Shown here piece by piece: positions 6,380-12,943 of a stretch of 19,665 bases of DNA. Origin of the DNA: an uncultured Collinsella sp. (GTDB taxonomy: Bacteria; Actinomycetota; Coriobacteriia; Coriobacteriales; Coriobacteriaceae). The stretch covers positions 1-19,665 of the forward strand of contig CALFDL010000354.1 in assembly GCA_937950415.1 (NCBI GenBank). The letters run 5' to 3'. Numbering within the stretch: the first letter of the stretch is position 1; every line of letters begins with the position of its first letter. The notes under the pieces were generated by a model, which had not been told where the DNA came from, searched no databases, and saw nothing but the letters and a program-made list of their open reading frames with translations. The translations under genes and the position numbers were made by a program.

Positions 6380-6640
6380 CTATTTGGCCTTGTGGCCACG
6401 GAACGTACGAGTCGGCGCGAACTCGCCGAGCTTGTGACCAACCATGGACTCGGTAACATACACGGGCACATGCTTGCGGCCGTCGTGGACGGCGATGGTG
6501 TGACCAACCATCTCGGGGAAGATGGTGGACGCGCGGGACCAGGTCTTCACGACGTCCTTCTTGCCAGCCTCGTTCATCGCGGTGATACGCGAGAGAAGGC
6601 GAGTCTCCACGAACGGGCCCTTTTTGAGACTTCTGCTCAT
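6380..6640 (-). CDS. rpsS: 30S ribosomal protein S19
   Basis: S19 sits in the head of the small subunit in contact with S13. The 86-residue product begins MSRSLKKGPFVETRLLSRI. It ends with the conserved GHKLGEFAPTRTFRGHKAK, the normal family length and C-terminus. It lies 32 bases after rplB and 14 bases before rplV. Confidence 0.98.
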   Translation of the reverse strand: MSRSLKKGPFVETRLLSRITAMNEAGKKDVVKTWSRASTIFPEMVGHTIAVHDGRKHVPVYVTESMVGHKLGEFAPTRTFRGHKAK

Positions 6641-6672
6641 AAGTGCTTTCTCCTAAAACTCGGTATCCGAAA

Positions 6673-7503
6673 TTACTTCTTACGGCGACGAATGATGTGC
6701 TGGTTCGAGACCTTCTTCTTCTTGCGCGTACGAAGGCCCTTCGTCGGCTTACCCCAAGGGGTAACAGAGGGACGACCAGAGGTGTGGTTCTTGCCCTCGC
6801 CACCGCCGTGCGGGTGGTCGACAGGGTTCATGACGGTACCGCGGACGGTCGGGCGCACGTTCATGTGACGCTTACGGCCGGCCTTGCCGATGACGATGTT
6901 GGCGTGATCGGCGTTGCCGACCTCACCGACGGTGGCGCGGCAGGTAACGAGGATGCGGCGCATCTCGGAGGAAGGCATACGGACGATAGCGTACTTGCCC
7001 TCCTTACCCATCAGCTGGCAGGAGTTACCGGCGGAACGGGCGATAGCAGCGCCCTTGCCCGGCTGGAACTCGACGGCGTGGATGAGCGTACCGACGGGGA
7101 TGTCGGCGAGGGGCAGAGCGTTGCCCGGCTTGATGTCGGCGTCAGAACCGGACATGATGGTCTGACCGACCTCGAGGCCCTTGGGGGCCAGGATGTAGCG
7201 CTTCTCACCGTCAGCGTAGTGCAGCAGAGCGATGCGAGCGGAACGGTTCGGATCGTACTCGATCGTGGCAACCTTGGCGGGCACGCCGTCCTTGTTGCGC
7301 TTGAAGTCGATCACGCGGTAACGACGCTTCACGCCGCCGCCCTGGTGGCGGGTGGTGATGCGGCCGTTGTTGTTACGACCGGCCTTCTTGGGCAGGGGCT
7401 CGAGAAGAGACTTCTCGGGCTTGGTGCAGGTGATCTCGGAGAAGTCGGAGATCGTCTGCCAACGCCTACCAGCGGAGGTCGGCTTAAGGTGCTTTACAGC
7501 CAT
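6673..7503 (-). CDS. rplB: 50S ribosomal protein L2
   Basis: L2 is a large-subunit core protein needed for subunit joining and peptidyl transfer. The 276-residue product has HQGGGVKRRYRVIDFKR and the C-terminal NPVDHPHGGGEG block, which carries the essential histidine. The frame stays open to 7578, but the family start MAVKHLKPTSAGRR and AAAGGG at a 6-base spacing fix the ATG at 7501-7503. The leader upstream can fold so that an AAUCCCU segment pairs with this ribosome binding site (see 7504-7574). The 179-base gap to rplW is the longest inside the operon. Confidence 0.98.
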   Translation of the reverse strand: MAVKHLKPTSAGRRWQTISDFSEITCTKPEKSLLEPLPKKAGRNNNGRITTRHQGGGVKRRYRVIDFKRNKDGVPAKVATIEYDPNRSARIALLHYADGEKRYILAPKGLEVGQTIMSGSDADIKPGNALPLADIPVGTLIHAVEFQPGKGAAIARSAGNSCQLMGKEGKYAIVRMPSSEMRRILVTCRATVGEVGNADHANIVIGKAGRKRHMNVRPTVRGTVMNPVDHPHGGGEGKNHTSGRPSVTPWGKPTKGLRTRKKKKVSNQHIIRRRKK

Positions 7504-7574
7504 TACAATCCCTTTCAATAGGAATCCGTTAGCCATCGCAGACAGGGATTCGAGGTTCTGCCTCGGGTGCGATG
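7504..7574 (-). promoter_or_regulatory. Candidate rplB leader that can hide the ribosome binding site
   Basis: On the mRNA strand a hairpin forms from CATCGCA/TGCGATG (7568-7574 with 7534-7540) and CGAGG/CCTCG (7551-7555 and 7561-7565). Its 10-base bulge (7541-7550) reads AATCCCTGTC on the mRNA strand. The AATCCCT in that bulge is exactly complementary to AGGGATT (7507-7513), which contains the rplB Shine-Dalgarno. A pseudoknot would block initiation. GGATTC (7522-7527 read on the mRNA) can instead pair with GAATCC in the bulge region, giving a competing fold. This resembles ribosomal protein autoregulation, but the regulator is not known. Confidence 0.5.
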
Positions 7575-7583
7575 ACACCGGAC

Positions 7584-7609
7584 GTATACACGGTTCCGGG
7601 CGTGTCCAT
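7584..7609 (-). promoter_or_regulatory. 26-bp block shared with the rplC upstream region, possible promoter
   Basis: This block matches 9449-9474 at 23 of 26 positions. On the minus strand both copies contain GTGTATAC, which reads as an extended -10 (TG-n-TATAC). A transcript starting just downstream would have a leader of about 70 bases ending at rplB. No -35 box is evident. Part of the block also forms the left arm of the hairpin at 7592-7626. Confidence 0.4.
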
Positions 7610-7664
7610 TTTATACGCCCGGAACCTTGAGCTCTCGCCTCCCCTATTTGGGAGGCATGAGCTC
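7592..7664 (-). other. Two strong stem-loops between rplW and rplB
   Basis: Hairpin A pairs GGTTCCGGGCGT (7592-7603) with ACGCCCGGAACC (7615-7626), a perfect 12-bp stem. Hairpin B pairs GAGCTC (7629-7634) with 7659-7664 and GCCTCCC (7637-7643) with GGGAGGC (7650-7656), separated by a 2x2 internal loop. Neither is followed by a uridine run on the mRNA strand, so simple termination is unlikely. Processing, attenuation or protein binding is possible. Confidence 0.65.
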
Positions 7665-7682
7665 ACTCAACAGCAGCGAGTC

Positions 7683-7970
7683 TTAGGCCTGGTTGCCAAA
7701 GACCTCGATGGTGTCGCCCTCGGCCAGCGTGACGATGGCCTTCTTCCAAGAACGGGTCTTGCCGGCGACATAGCGCACGCGCTTGGTCTTGGGCTTGACC
7801 GTCAGGGTGTTCACGCGAACGACCTTGACGCCGAAGATCTCCTCGACAGCGTCCTTGATCTGATACTTGTTAGCATCCTTGGCGACCTCGAACGTGTACT
7901 TGTTCAGCTCCATGCCGGAGAAGGAACGCTCGGACACGATCGGACGGATGATGATCTCGTGGGCGGTCAT
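7683..7970 (-). CDS. rplW: 50S ribosomal protein L23
   Basis: L23 sits at the tunnel exit and is the docking site for trigger factor and SRP. The 95-residue product has the family start (IIIRPIVSERS), the KYTFEVAKDANKYQIKDAVEEIFGVKV core and a basic KTKRVRYVAGKTRSWKKA loop. It abuts rplD directly (stop and start codons touch, TAAATG). It is followed by the unusually long structured gap before rplB. Confidence 0.98.
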   Translation of the reverse strand: MTAHEIIIRPIVSERSFSGMELNKYTFEVAKDANKYQIKDAVEEIFGVKVVRVNTLTVKPKTKRVRYVAGKTRSWKKAIVTLAEGDTIEVFGNQA

Positions 7971-8597
7971 TTATGCAAGCACCTCCCCGAAGTGAGCGGC
8001 GATGTCGGCGGGCATCAGCACAGCGTTGTTGTTGACGAGATCGTAGGTGTTGGCCTCGTCAGCGGTGATGATGAACGTCTTGGGAATGTTGCGGAACGAC
8101 AGGTAGGCGTTGACGTCCTCATCGCGAACGATGATGGTCAGACGCTTGCCCTCAAGGCCGAGAGCCTTGAGCATGGCGACGGCAGCCTTGGTGGAAGGCT
8201 TCTCGAAGCCGTAGTCGTCGACGAGCACGAGCTCGCCATCGGCCAGCTTGGCGGACAGCGCGGAGCGCATAGCCAGCTTGACCTCCTTGTTGTTCATACG
8301 CTTAGCGTAGGAACGGGGCTTGGGGGCGAAGACGACGCCACCGTGACGCCACTGGGCAGCACGGATGGAACCCTGGCGGGCACGGCCGGTGCCCTTCTGA
8401 CGCCAAGGCTTCTTGCCGCCACCGGAAACCTCAGAGCGGCCCTTAGCAGACTGGGTGCCCTGACGCCAAGAGGCCATCTGGCACTTGACGATGTGGTGCA
8501 TAACGTGGATGTTCGGCTCGATGCCGTACACCTCAGCGGCGAGCTCGGCCTCGGCGACCTTCTTGCCCTCGCTGTTCTTTACTTCAAACTTTGCCAT
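7971..8597 (-). CDS. rplD: 50S ribosomal protein L4
   Basis: L4 reaches into the exit tunnel. In Escherichia coli it also represses its own operon, though nothing here shows that it does so in this organism. The 208-residue product contains the tunnel-loop segment KPWRQKGTGRARQGS with the following RHGGVVFAPKPRSY, and a conserved C-terminal domain. The start is ATG at 8595-8597. The gap to rplC is 46 bases. Confidence 0.98.
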   Translation of the reverse strand: MAKFEVKNSEGKKVAEAELAAEVYGIEPNIHVMHHIVKCQMASWRQGTQSAKGRSEVSGGGKKPWRQKGTGRARQGSIRAAQWRHGGVVFAPKPRSYAKRMNNKEVKLAMRSALSAKLADGELVLVDDYGFEKPSTKAAVAMLKALGLEGKRLTIIVRDEDVNAYLSFRNIPKTFIITADEANTYDLVNNNAVLMPADIAAHFGEVLA

Positions 8598-8643
8598 TTA
8601 AGTGTTCTCCTTGGTATGACGCTGGGCTAAATGGGCTGGGCCC

Positions 8644-9264
8644 TTAGGCCATACGGATGGCGACGAGACCATTCTTGGCACCCGGGACAGCGCCCTTGAC
8701 CAAGATGAGGTTCTGCTCGGCATCGATGCGGACAACGGAAAGGTTCTTGACGGTAACGCGCTCGTTACCCATGTGACCGGCCATCTTGACGCCCTTGAGG
8801 ACGCGCGCAGGATAGGCGCACTGACCGATAGAACCGGGGTGACGCTGGAAGTGAGAACCATGCGTCATAGGACCGCGGCGCTGACCCCAGCGCTTGATGC
8901 GACCCTGGAAGCCCTTACCCTTGGAGGTACCGATGACGTCGACCTTCTCGACATCAGCGAAATCAGCGACGGTGACGACCTCGCCGACCTTGTGCTCCTC
9001 GCCGTTCTCGACGCGGACCTCACGAAGGAAGCGGACAGGCTCGACGCCAGCCTTGGCGAAGTGACCAGCCATGGGCTTGTTCACGTTCTTGGCCTTGATG
9101 TCGCCGAAACCGATCTGGACGGCGTCATAGCCGTCGGTTGCCTGAGTTTTAACCTGCGAGACAGCGCAGGGGCCAGCCTGGATGACCGTGACGGGAACGA
9201 CGTTATCGTCCTCGTCCCAAACCTGGGTCATGCCAATCTTGCGGCCGAGAATCATGCTGATCAA
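8644..9264 (-). CDS. rplC: 50S ribosomal protein L3 (TTG start)
   Basis: L3 is one of the first proteins to bind 23S rRNA and lies near the peptidyl transferase centre. The 206-residue product has LGRKIGMTQVWDEDDNVVPVTV and the conserved GKGFQGRIKRWGQRRGPMTHGSHFQRHPGS. The start is uncertain: TTG at 9262-9264 gives MISMILGRK and has GGGAT 6 bases upstream. An ATG three codons in (9255) gives MILGRK but has no good binding site. TTG is preferred. This is the first gene of the operon; rpsJ, which normally precedes it, is absent. A rare start on a highly made protein hints at translational control. Confidence 0.96.
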   Translation of the reverse strand: MISMILGRKIGMTQVWDEDDNVVPVTVIQAGPCAVSQVKTQATDGYDAVQIGFGDIKAKNVNKPMAGHFAKAGVEPVRFLREVRVENGEEHKVGEVVTVADFADVEKVDVIGTSKGKGFQGRIKRWGQRRGPMTHGSHFQRHPGSIGQCAYPARVLKGVKMAGHMGNERVTVKNLSVVRIDAEQNLILVKGAVPGAKNGLVAIRMA

Positions 9265-9284
9265 GATATGATCCCAACTCTCGC

Positions 9285-9336
9285 GTGGTCTTGGGACAAT
9301 GCGTACACCACCGAGCGTACGCCCCTAGAGGACCAC
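9285..9336 (-). other. Foldable element in the rplC leader
   Basis: GTGGTC (9285-9290) pairs with GACCAC (9331-9336), and inside it GCGTAC (9301-9306) pairs with GTACGC (9317-9322). On the mRNA it ends about 20 bases before the TTG start. Another small stem, GATCA (9259-9263) with TGATC (9269-9273), spans the start codon. These could control rplC translation. No function is proven by the sequence. Confidence 0.45.
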
Positions 9337-9448
9337 TACTTACACGACGTGCTCCCCAGCCTTGTATTGCGTCCGGACTACCTGACAACCCTATTAAGCA
9401 GGCATTTTGTCCAGCCAGAATACTCCCCTGGTTACACACAGCTGTTTA

Positions 9449-9474
9449 GTATACACGGCTGCGGGCGTATCCAT
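9449..9474 (-). promoter_or_regulatory. 26-bp block shared with the rplB upstream region, candidate operon promoter
   Basis: On the minus strand this reads into TGTGTATACT, a good extended -10 (TGTG-TATACT), followed by AAACAG. A transcript starting about 8 bases on would have a leader of roughly 175 bases before rplC. A -35 box is weak or absent, as is common with extended -10 promoters. The near-copy at 7584-7609 (three differences) lacks the final T of TATACT. Confidence 0.45.
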
Positions 9475-9531
9475 CGAGATTCATATTTCACTCACATTGT
9501 TTACGCAGGTAAAGTGCGTGGAGTCGCCTGG

Positions 9532-9668
9532 GCTTGGCAGAGGGGCGGCGAAATATATTAAGTTTGCTGCTCTACAGTCCTGCGCAAGACGGAAAGCACA
9601 TTAAGTGCTTTCCTTTGCGTGCGGAACTCGCGACAAACTTAATATATTTCGCCGCCCCTCTGCCAAGC
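9532..9668. repeat. 137-bp palindromic element with 35-bp perfect arms
   Basis: Bases 9532-9566 and 9634-9668 are perfect reverse complements over 35 bp. The 67-base centre is itself nearly palindromic: GGAAAGCAC (9591-9599) pairs with GTGCTTTCC (9605-9613), flanked by GCGCAA (9582-9587) with TTGCGT (9615-9620). The whole element can fold into one long hairpin or cruciform centred near 9600-9602. Each arm has TTGGCA and an inward AT-rich TATATTAAG. It lies between the histidine phosphatase stop and the rplC promoter region. It has no uridine run on either strand, so it is not a simple terminator. It may be a small non-autonomous mobile element or a paired promoter. Confidence 0.85.
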
Positions 9669-9712
9669 TCGGGAGACGACACGTTGATGTCTGCTTAACT
9701 CTGCTCGCTCAG

Positions 9713-10339
9713 CTAATTACTTTGTTGAGGATCGATGATTTGCTGCAAGATGAACTTGGATTGGGGCGCGTCGTCTTCTTCTCCCGACTTTTCCTCGTCA
9801 AAATCGAAGATCATGATGGCGCAGTTGGGGAGTTTTGTTGGGAGCTCGAAGCCCTCTGGGGCTGCGGCCTTGATAAATTGGCGGCTGGCGCTGCCGTGGC
9901 TTACTGCTAGGAGGATCTCGATATCCTCGGCGCTTATGAGATTGGTGAGGGTGGCTACCATGCGTTCTTGCAACGCTTTGCTTCCCTCTCCGCCAAATGG
10001 GACCAAGTCCTCGCCTGGATCCCAGACGTCGGTGGGTAGGGCGTCGTGGGGGCCCTCTTCGAAGGAACCGTAGCTGCGCTCGATGATGCCTTCGCAGGGC
10101 TCGACTGCTGTGTCCGGGCCGAGGAGCTCGCATGCGACGAGCTGAGCCGTGTCCATAGCTCGACCTAAGGGCGAAGAGACCACTTTGTCAGGGACGACGC
10201 CGTGGGCTTTGAGCCATGCGGCTGCCATTCCCGCTTGCTTGCGGCCCAGATCGGTCAACGGAGAATCGCAGCGGCCCTGAACGAGCTTTTTAACGTTGAA
10301 TTCTGTCTGACCGTGGCGGAGTAGATATAGACGCTTCAT
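9713..10339 (-). CDS. Histidine phosphatase family protein (phosphoglycerate mutase-like)
   Basis: The 208-residue protein belongs to the histidine phosphatase superfamily and has the full catalytic set. LLRHGQTEFN (6-15) carries the phospho-accepting His9 and Arg8. SSPLGRAMDTA (55-65) carries Arg60. Glu87 is in IIERSYGSFEE. SHGSASRQF (147-155) carries His148. Members dephosphorylate sugar phosphates, nucleotides or phosphoglycerate; the substrate is not clear. The acidic C-terminal tail (DFDEEKSGEEDDA) is variable. It lies 39 bases after the CDF transporter with GGGGAG before its ATG, so the two are probably one operon. Its 3' side leads to the 137-bp palindrome. Confidence 0.92.
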   Translation of the reverse strand: MKRLYLLRHGQTEFNVKKLVQGRCDSPLTDLGRKQAGMAAAWLKAHGVVPDKVVSSPLGRAMDTAQLVACELLGPDTAVEPCEGIIERSYGSFEEGPHDALPTDVWDPGEDLVPFGGEGSKALQERMVATLTNLISAEDIEILLAVSHGSASRQFIKAAAPEGFELPTKLPNCAIMIFDFDEEKSGEEDDAPQSKFILQQIIDPQQSN

Positions 10340-10378
10340 GCTCTCCCCTTCTGTATAACTTGCTTTGCTGGCACAGCC

Positions 10379-11533
10379 CTACTCGTGGGTATGGCCTACG
10401 TAGTCTTCGTCGATCGTGATCTTGGCGACCGACTTGGGATATTCCGATTCGACCCGTTTCGCCAACGCGCGCTTCAGGTCCTCGGCGCTCATCGCCAAAT
10501 CCGAGGGACGTACGCAGTCAAAGATCACGTTGGTATGCGTGGGACCCGGAACACAGCGTAGGTCGTGGATCGAGAGGCGGCTATCGATCTCTTGAGCCAT
10601 AGCGTTGATGCGCAGACGCATGCTCGCCACCTTTGGATCGTCGGTCACGATGGGATCGTAATGGAGCGTGACGATCATACCGTCTTCGTTCCTAAATGCC
10701 TGCTCGATGTTATCGAGCGTGTCGTGACTTTCCAGCGGGCTGGCCTCGGCCGCCATCTCGGCGTGCGCACTTGCAAACTTCCTGCCCGGACCATAATCGT
10801 GAACCATAAGGTCGTGGACGCCCAAAACGCCGGGGTAGCTCATGATCTTGTCTCGGATATGTTTGACCAGCTTGGGATCGGGCGCCTGGCCCAAAAGCGG
10901 GCTCACCGTATCCTGGATGAGCTCAAAACCACTCCAGCCGATATAGGCGCCAACGGCAAGGCCGACCCATGCGTCAAGATTGATGTGCGTCACCTGCGAA
11001 ACAATCGCGCACGCCAGCACGGCGCCCGTGGCTAGGACATCGTTTTTGGAATCCTGAGCGGTCGCATGCAACGTCTCGGACTCAATGCGGTCACCGAGCT
11101 TTTGGTTGAGGGCCGCCATCCACAGCTTTACAACCATCGAAAGTGCCAGGACTGCCACCAGGGCAAGCGAGAACTCGACAGGCTCCGGGTTGACGATACG
11201 CTCCACCGAGGACTTCACCAGTTCGATGCCAATAAGCAGCACGAGCGCCGCCACAACCAGACCCGAGAGATACTCGTAGCGGCCATGACCGTAAGGATGC
11301 TCGGGGTCTGCTGGCTTGCCCGCCAGCTTAAAGCCAAGCACGCTCACGATGTTCGAGCTAGCATCGGACAGATTATTCATGGCGTCCGCCACAATCGAAA
11401 CCGATCCCGACAGCACGCCAATTGCGCCCTTCGCAGCGCATAGTGCCACATTGGCGAGAATACACACCACGCCCGTCAACGTGCCCACGCGCGCACGGTC
11501 GCCCTGCGCACGCTTAACAATCCACTCGACCAT
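10379..11533 (-). CDS. Cation diffusion facilitator (CDF) family metal exporter
   Basis: CDF proteins export divalent metals (Zn, Fe, Mn, Co) by proton antiport at the cytoplasmic membrane. The 384-residue protein has several predicted membrane segments in residues ~15-210, then a cytoplasmic domain. DAMNNLSDASSN (50-61) and DSKNDV (161-166) carry the metal-site residues, read as Asp50/Asn54 with Asp161/Asp165. HPYGHGRYE (79-87) is the family loop. The site is not the classic two-Asp or His-Asp pair in the second helix, which argues against a plain zinc site; a manganese or iron role is only inference. The tail ends GHTHE, possibly metal-binding. The start is ATG at 11531-11533. A TATATA sequence about 25 bases upstream could be a -10, with no clear -35. 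Confidence 0.93.
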   Translation of the reverse strand: MVEWIVKRAQGDRARVGTLTGVVCILANVALCAAKGAIGVLSGSVSIVADAMNNLSDASSNIVSVLGFKLAGKPADPEHPYGHGRYEYLSGLVVAALVLLIGIELVKSSVERIVNPEPVEFSLALVAVLALSMVVKLWMAALNQKLGDRIESETLHATAQDSKNDVLATGAVLACAIVSQVTHINLDAWVGLAVGAYIGWSGFELIQDTVSPLLGQAPDPKLVKHIRDKIMSYPGVLGVHDLMVHDYGPGRKFASAHAEMAAEASPLESHDTLDNIEQAFRNEDGMIVTLHYDPIVTDDPKVASMRLRINAMAQEIDSRLSIHDLRCVPGPTHTNVIFDCVRPSDLAMSAEDLKRALAKRVESEYPKSVAKITIDEDYVGHTHE

Positions 11534-11611
11534 CTACATCCGCCCCCACGGTACTACCTATATATCTATTGCTCAAACGGATTGTAGTGTAGCCACTTTG
11601 CCCCACAGATA

Positions 11612-11645
11612 CAAAAAGGCCGCAACCCACACGGGCCACGGCCTT
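11612..11645 (-). terminator. Terminator after the EIIC permease gene
   Basis: AAGGCCG (11616-11622) pairs with CGGCCTT (11639-11645), with extra CCC/GGG pairing inside. On the minus strand the stem runs into TTTTTGT. It lies 38 bases past the permease stop, so it ends that transcript and separates it from the CDF gene. Confidence 0.85.
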
Positions 11646-11683
11646 AGAATGTGGCAAAGGAATCGTCCTTGTGTCGCACAGGT

Positions 11684-12898
11684 TTACGCGCTTGCTTCGG
11701 CCACGCTCTTCGAGGTTTCGGGTGAATCGGCCCCGTCTTCTGCCGCCTGTCCCTGCGCCGGCACCACGCCAAAGCAGTAGCTCAGCGCCGCAGACACCGC
11801 AAATGCCACACTGCCGGCAGCGCAGCACCACAGCAGGTTCGAGATGCCGCCCGTGGCAAAGCCAATGACCATGAGGACGTTCGTCATGCCGATGGTATAG
11901 GCCGTAACGTGGCCCACGGCCGCAACAAGGCCTCCGACGGCGCCGCCAATGGCCATGCACGTCAGGCACCTGCCATATTTAAAGCCGCAACCGTACAGCG
12001 CCGGCTCGCTTACGCCGCCAAGAACACCCGAGATTGAATAGCCCAGCATGAGCGCCTTCTCGTCCTTATCCGCAACGCGAAGCGACGCGCCAAAGGGCAT
12101 GCCCCAAACGGCGAACGTTGCCATCGTCGCGGCGATCAGAATGCACGAATCCGTTCCCACACTCATAAACTGCGCATAGGCGAGCGATAGGACGACGTTG
12201 CTGACGCCCGCGATCTTAAGGAACTCCCAGCTGGCGGCAAGCCCCATGAGCGTGAGCAGCGACACGATGCCACCGGAATTGCCAAGCATAAACATAAGCT
12301 GGCCCAACAGCATGCCCAGATAGCTGCCAGCCGGCGCCGTAATACACAGCGAAACCGGAACCATGACAAGCATGGTTGTAAACGGAACAAACGAAAACGC
12401 CACGGCCTTAGGGATAACGCGCTGAAAGAAACACTCCACTCGCCATAGCACGGGCACCGAAATGAGAACCGGAATAACAGTCGTCGTGTAATCGTTGACC
12501 GGCGCGGGAAGCAGACCATACACGGAAGTCATCGCTGCCCCCGTCGTCGATGCGGCACCGACGAGCTTAAGCAGGTCGGGCGCAATCAATACGCCGCCCA
12601 ACATCATGCCCAACTGCTCCGAGCAACCGAGCTGGCGGGCGGCCGCCCAACCAAGATAAATGGGCAAAAAGTAGTAGCCGGCGTTGTAGAGCCAACTGTA
12701 GAACAGGCGATAGATTTCGGAATCGGCAGACCACAGGCCCAGCATGCCTTCGCCCATAATGACGGCGACGGTGCGGAACAACGCCGCGCAGACAATAAAC
12801 GGCAGCGCCGACATCATGCTTTTGGACAGATAGTCCACCACGGCCATGGCGTTTGATGAAACCGTCGTTGTAAACGAGGTGTTAGAAACTTGTGACAT
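11684..12898 (-). CDS. Stand-alone PTS sugar permease, EIIC domain only
   Basis: The 404-residue, strongly hydrophobic protein is an EIIC domain of the glucose/sucrose/beta-glucoside PTS superfamily, which moves a sugar across the membrane while it is phosphorylated. The signature is GGVSEPALYG (294-303), the GI(T/S)EP motif with Glu298. No EIIB (Cys) or EIIA (His) domain is attached, and no ptsH or EIIB gene is in the window. The sugar is unknown. The frame stays open to 13198, but the ATG at 12896-12898 has AAAGG upstream and starts a plausible membrane protein, whereas the 100 residues before it are a shadow of accDA. The last 20-25 residues are a hydrophilic Ala/Glu tail. Only 40 bases separate it from accDA; the link to fatty-acid synthesis is unclear. 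Confidence 0.9.
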   Translation of the reverse strand: MSQVSNTSFTTTVSSNAMAVVDYLSKSMMSALPFIVCAALFRTVAVIMGEGMLGLWSADSEIYRLFYSWLYNAGYYFLPIYLGWAAARQLGCSEQLGMMLGGVLIAPDLLKLVGAASTTGAAMTSVYGLLPAPVNDYTTTVIPVLISVPVLWRVECFFQRVIPKAVAFSFVPFTTMLVMVPVSLCITAPAGSYLGMLLGQLMFMLGNSGGIVSLLTLMGLAASWEFLKIAGVSNVVLSLAYAQFMSVGTDSCILIAATMATFAVWGMPFGASLRVADKDEKALMLGYSISGVLGGVSEPALYGCGFKYGRCLTCMAIGGAVGGLVAAVGHVTAYTIGMTNVLMVIGFATGGISNLLWCCAAGSVAFAVSAALSYCFGVVPAQGQAAEDGADSPETSKSVAEASA

Positions 12899-12914
12899 GG
12901 AACGCCTTTCCCAA

Positions 12915-12943
12915 TGTGACATGCGGACTGTCCCTTTGTCACA
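12915..12943. repeat. TGTGACA...TGTCACA hairpin with GGACTGTCCC core
   Basis: TGTGACA (12915-12921) and TGTCACA (12937-12943) are complementary and enclose GGACTGTCCC (12925-12934), the same 10-mer found at 3278 and 3305. The right arm overlaps the accDA stop codon (12939-12941). It sits in the 40-base gap before the EIIC gene. It belongs to the same repeat family as the other GGGACAG/CTGTCCC elements of the window. Confidence 0.6.

Noticed and set aside
5307..6437. A 376-residue plus-strand frame opposite rpsC and rplV.
   Set aside because: It is a shadow of ribosomal protein genes, with a low-complexity product and no binding site of note. The similar frames at 6643-7521, 7572-8630 and 8773-9561 are rejected for the same reason.
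7592..7626. A Rho-independent terminator inside the ribosomal operon.
   Set aside because: The stem is strong, but the mRNA strand has no uridine run after it, and essential genes follow in the same direction.
9532..9668. An invertible promoter switch flanked by inverted repeats.
   Set aside because: The segment between the arms is only 67 bp and nearly palindromic, so inversion would change little. No invertase gene is in the window.
9265..9712. A hidden rpsJ gene before rplC.
   Set aside because: No minus-strand frame of about 100 codons encodes an S10-like protein; the only minus frame there (9203-9439) is a shadow partly over rplC.
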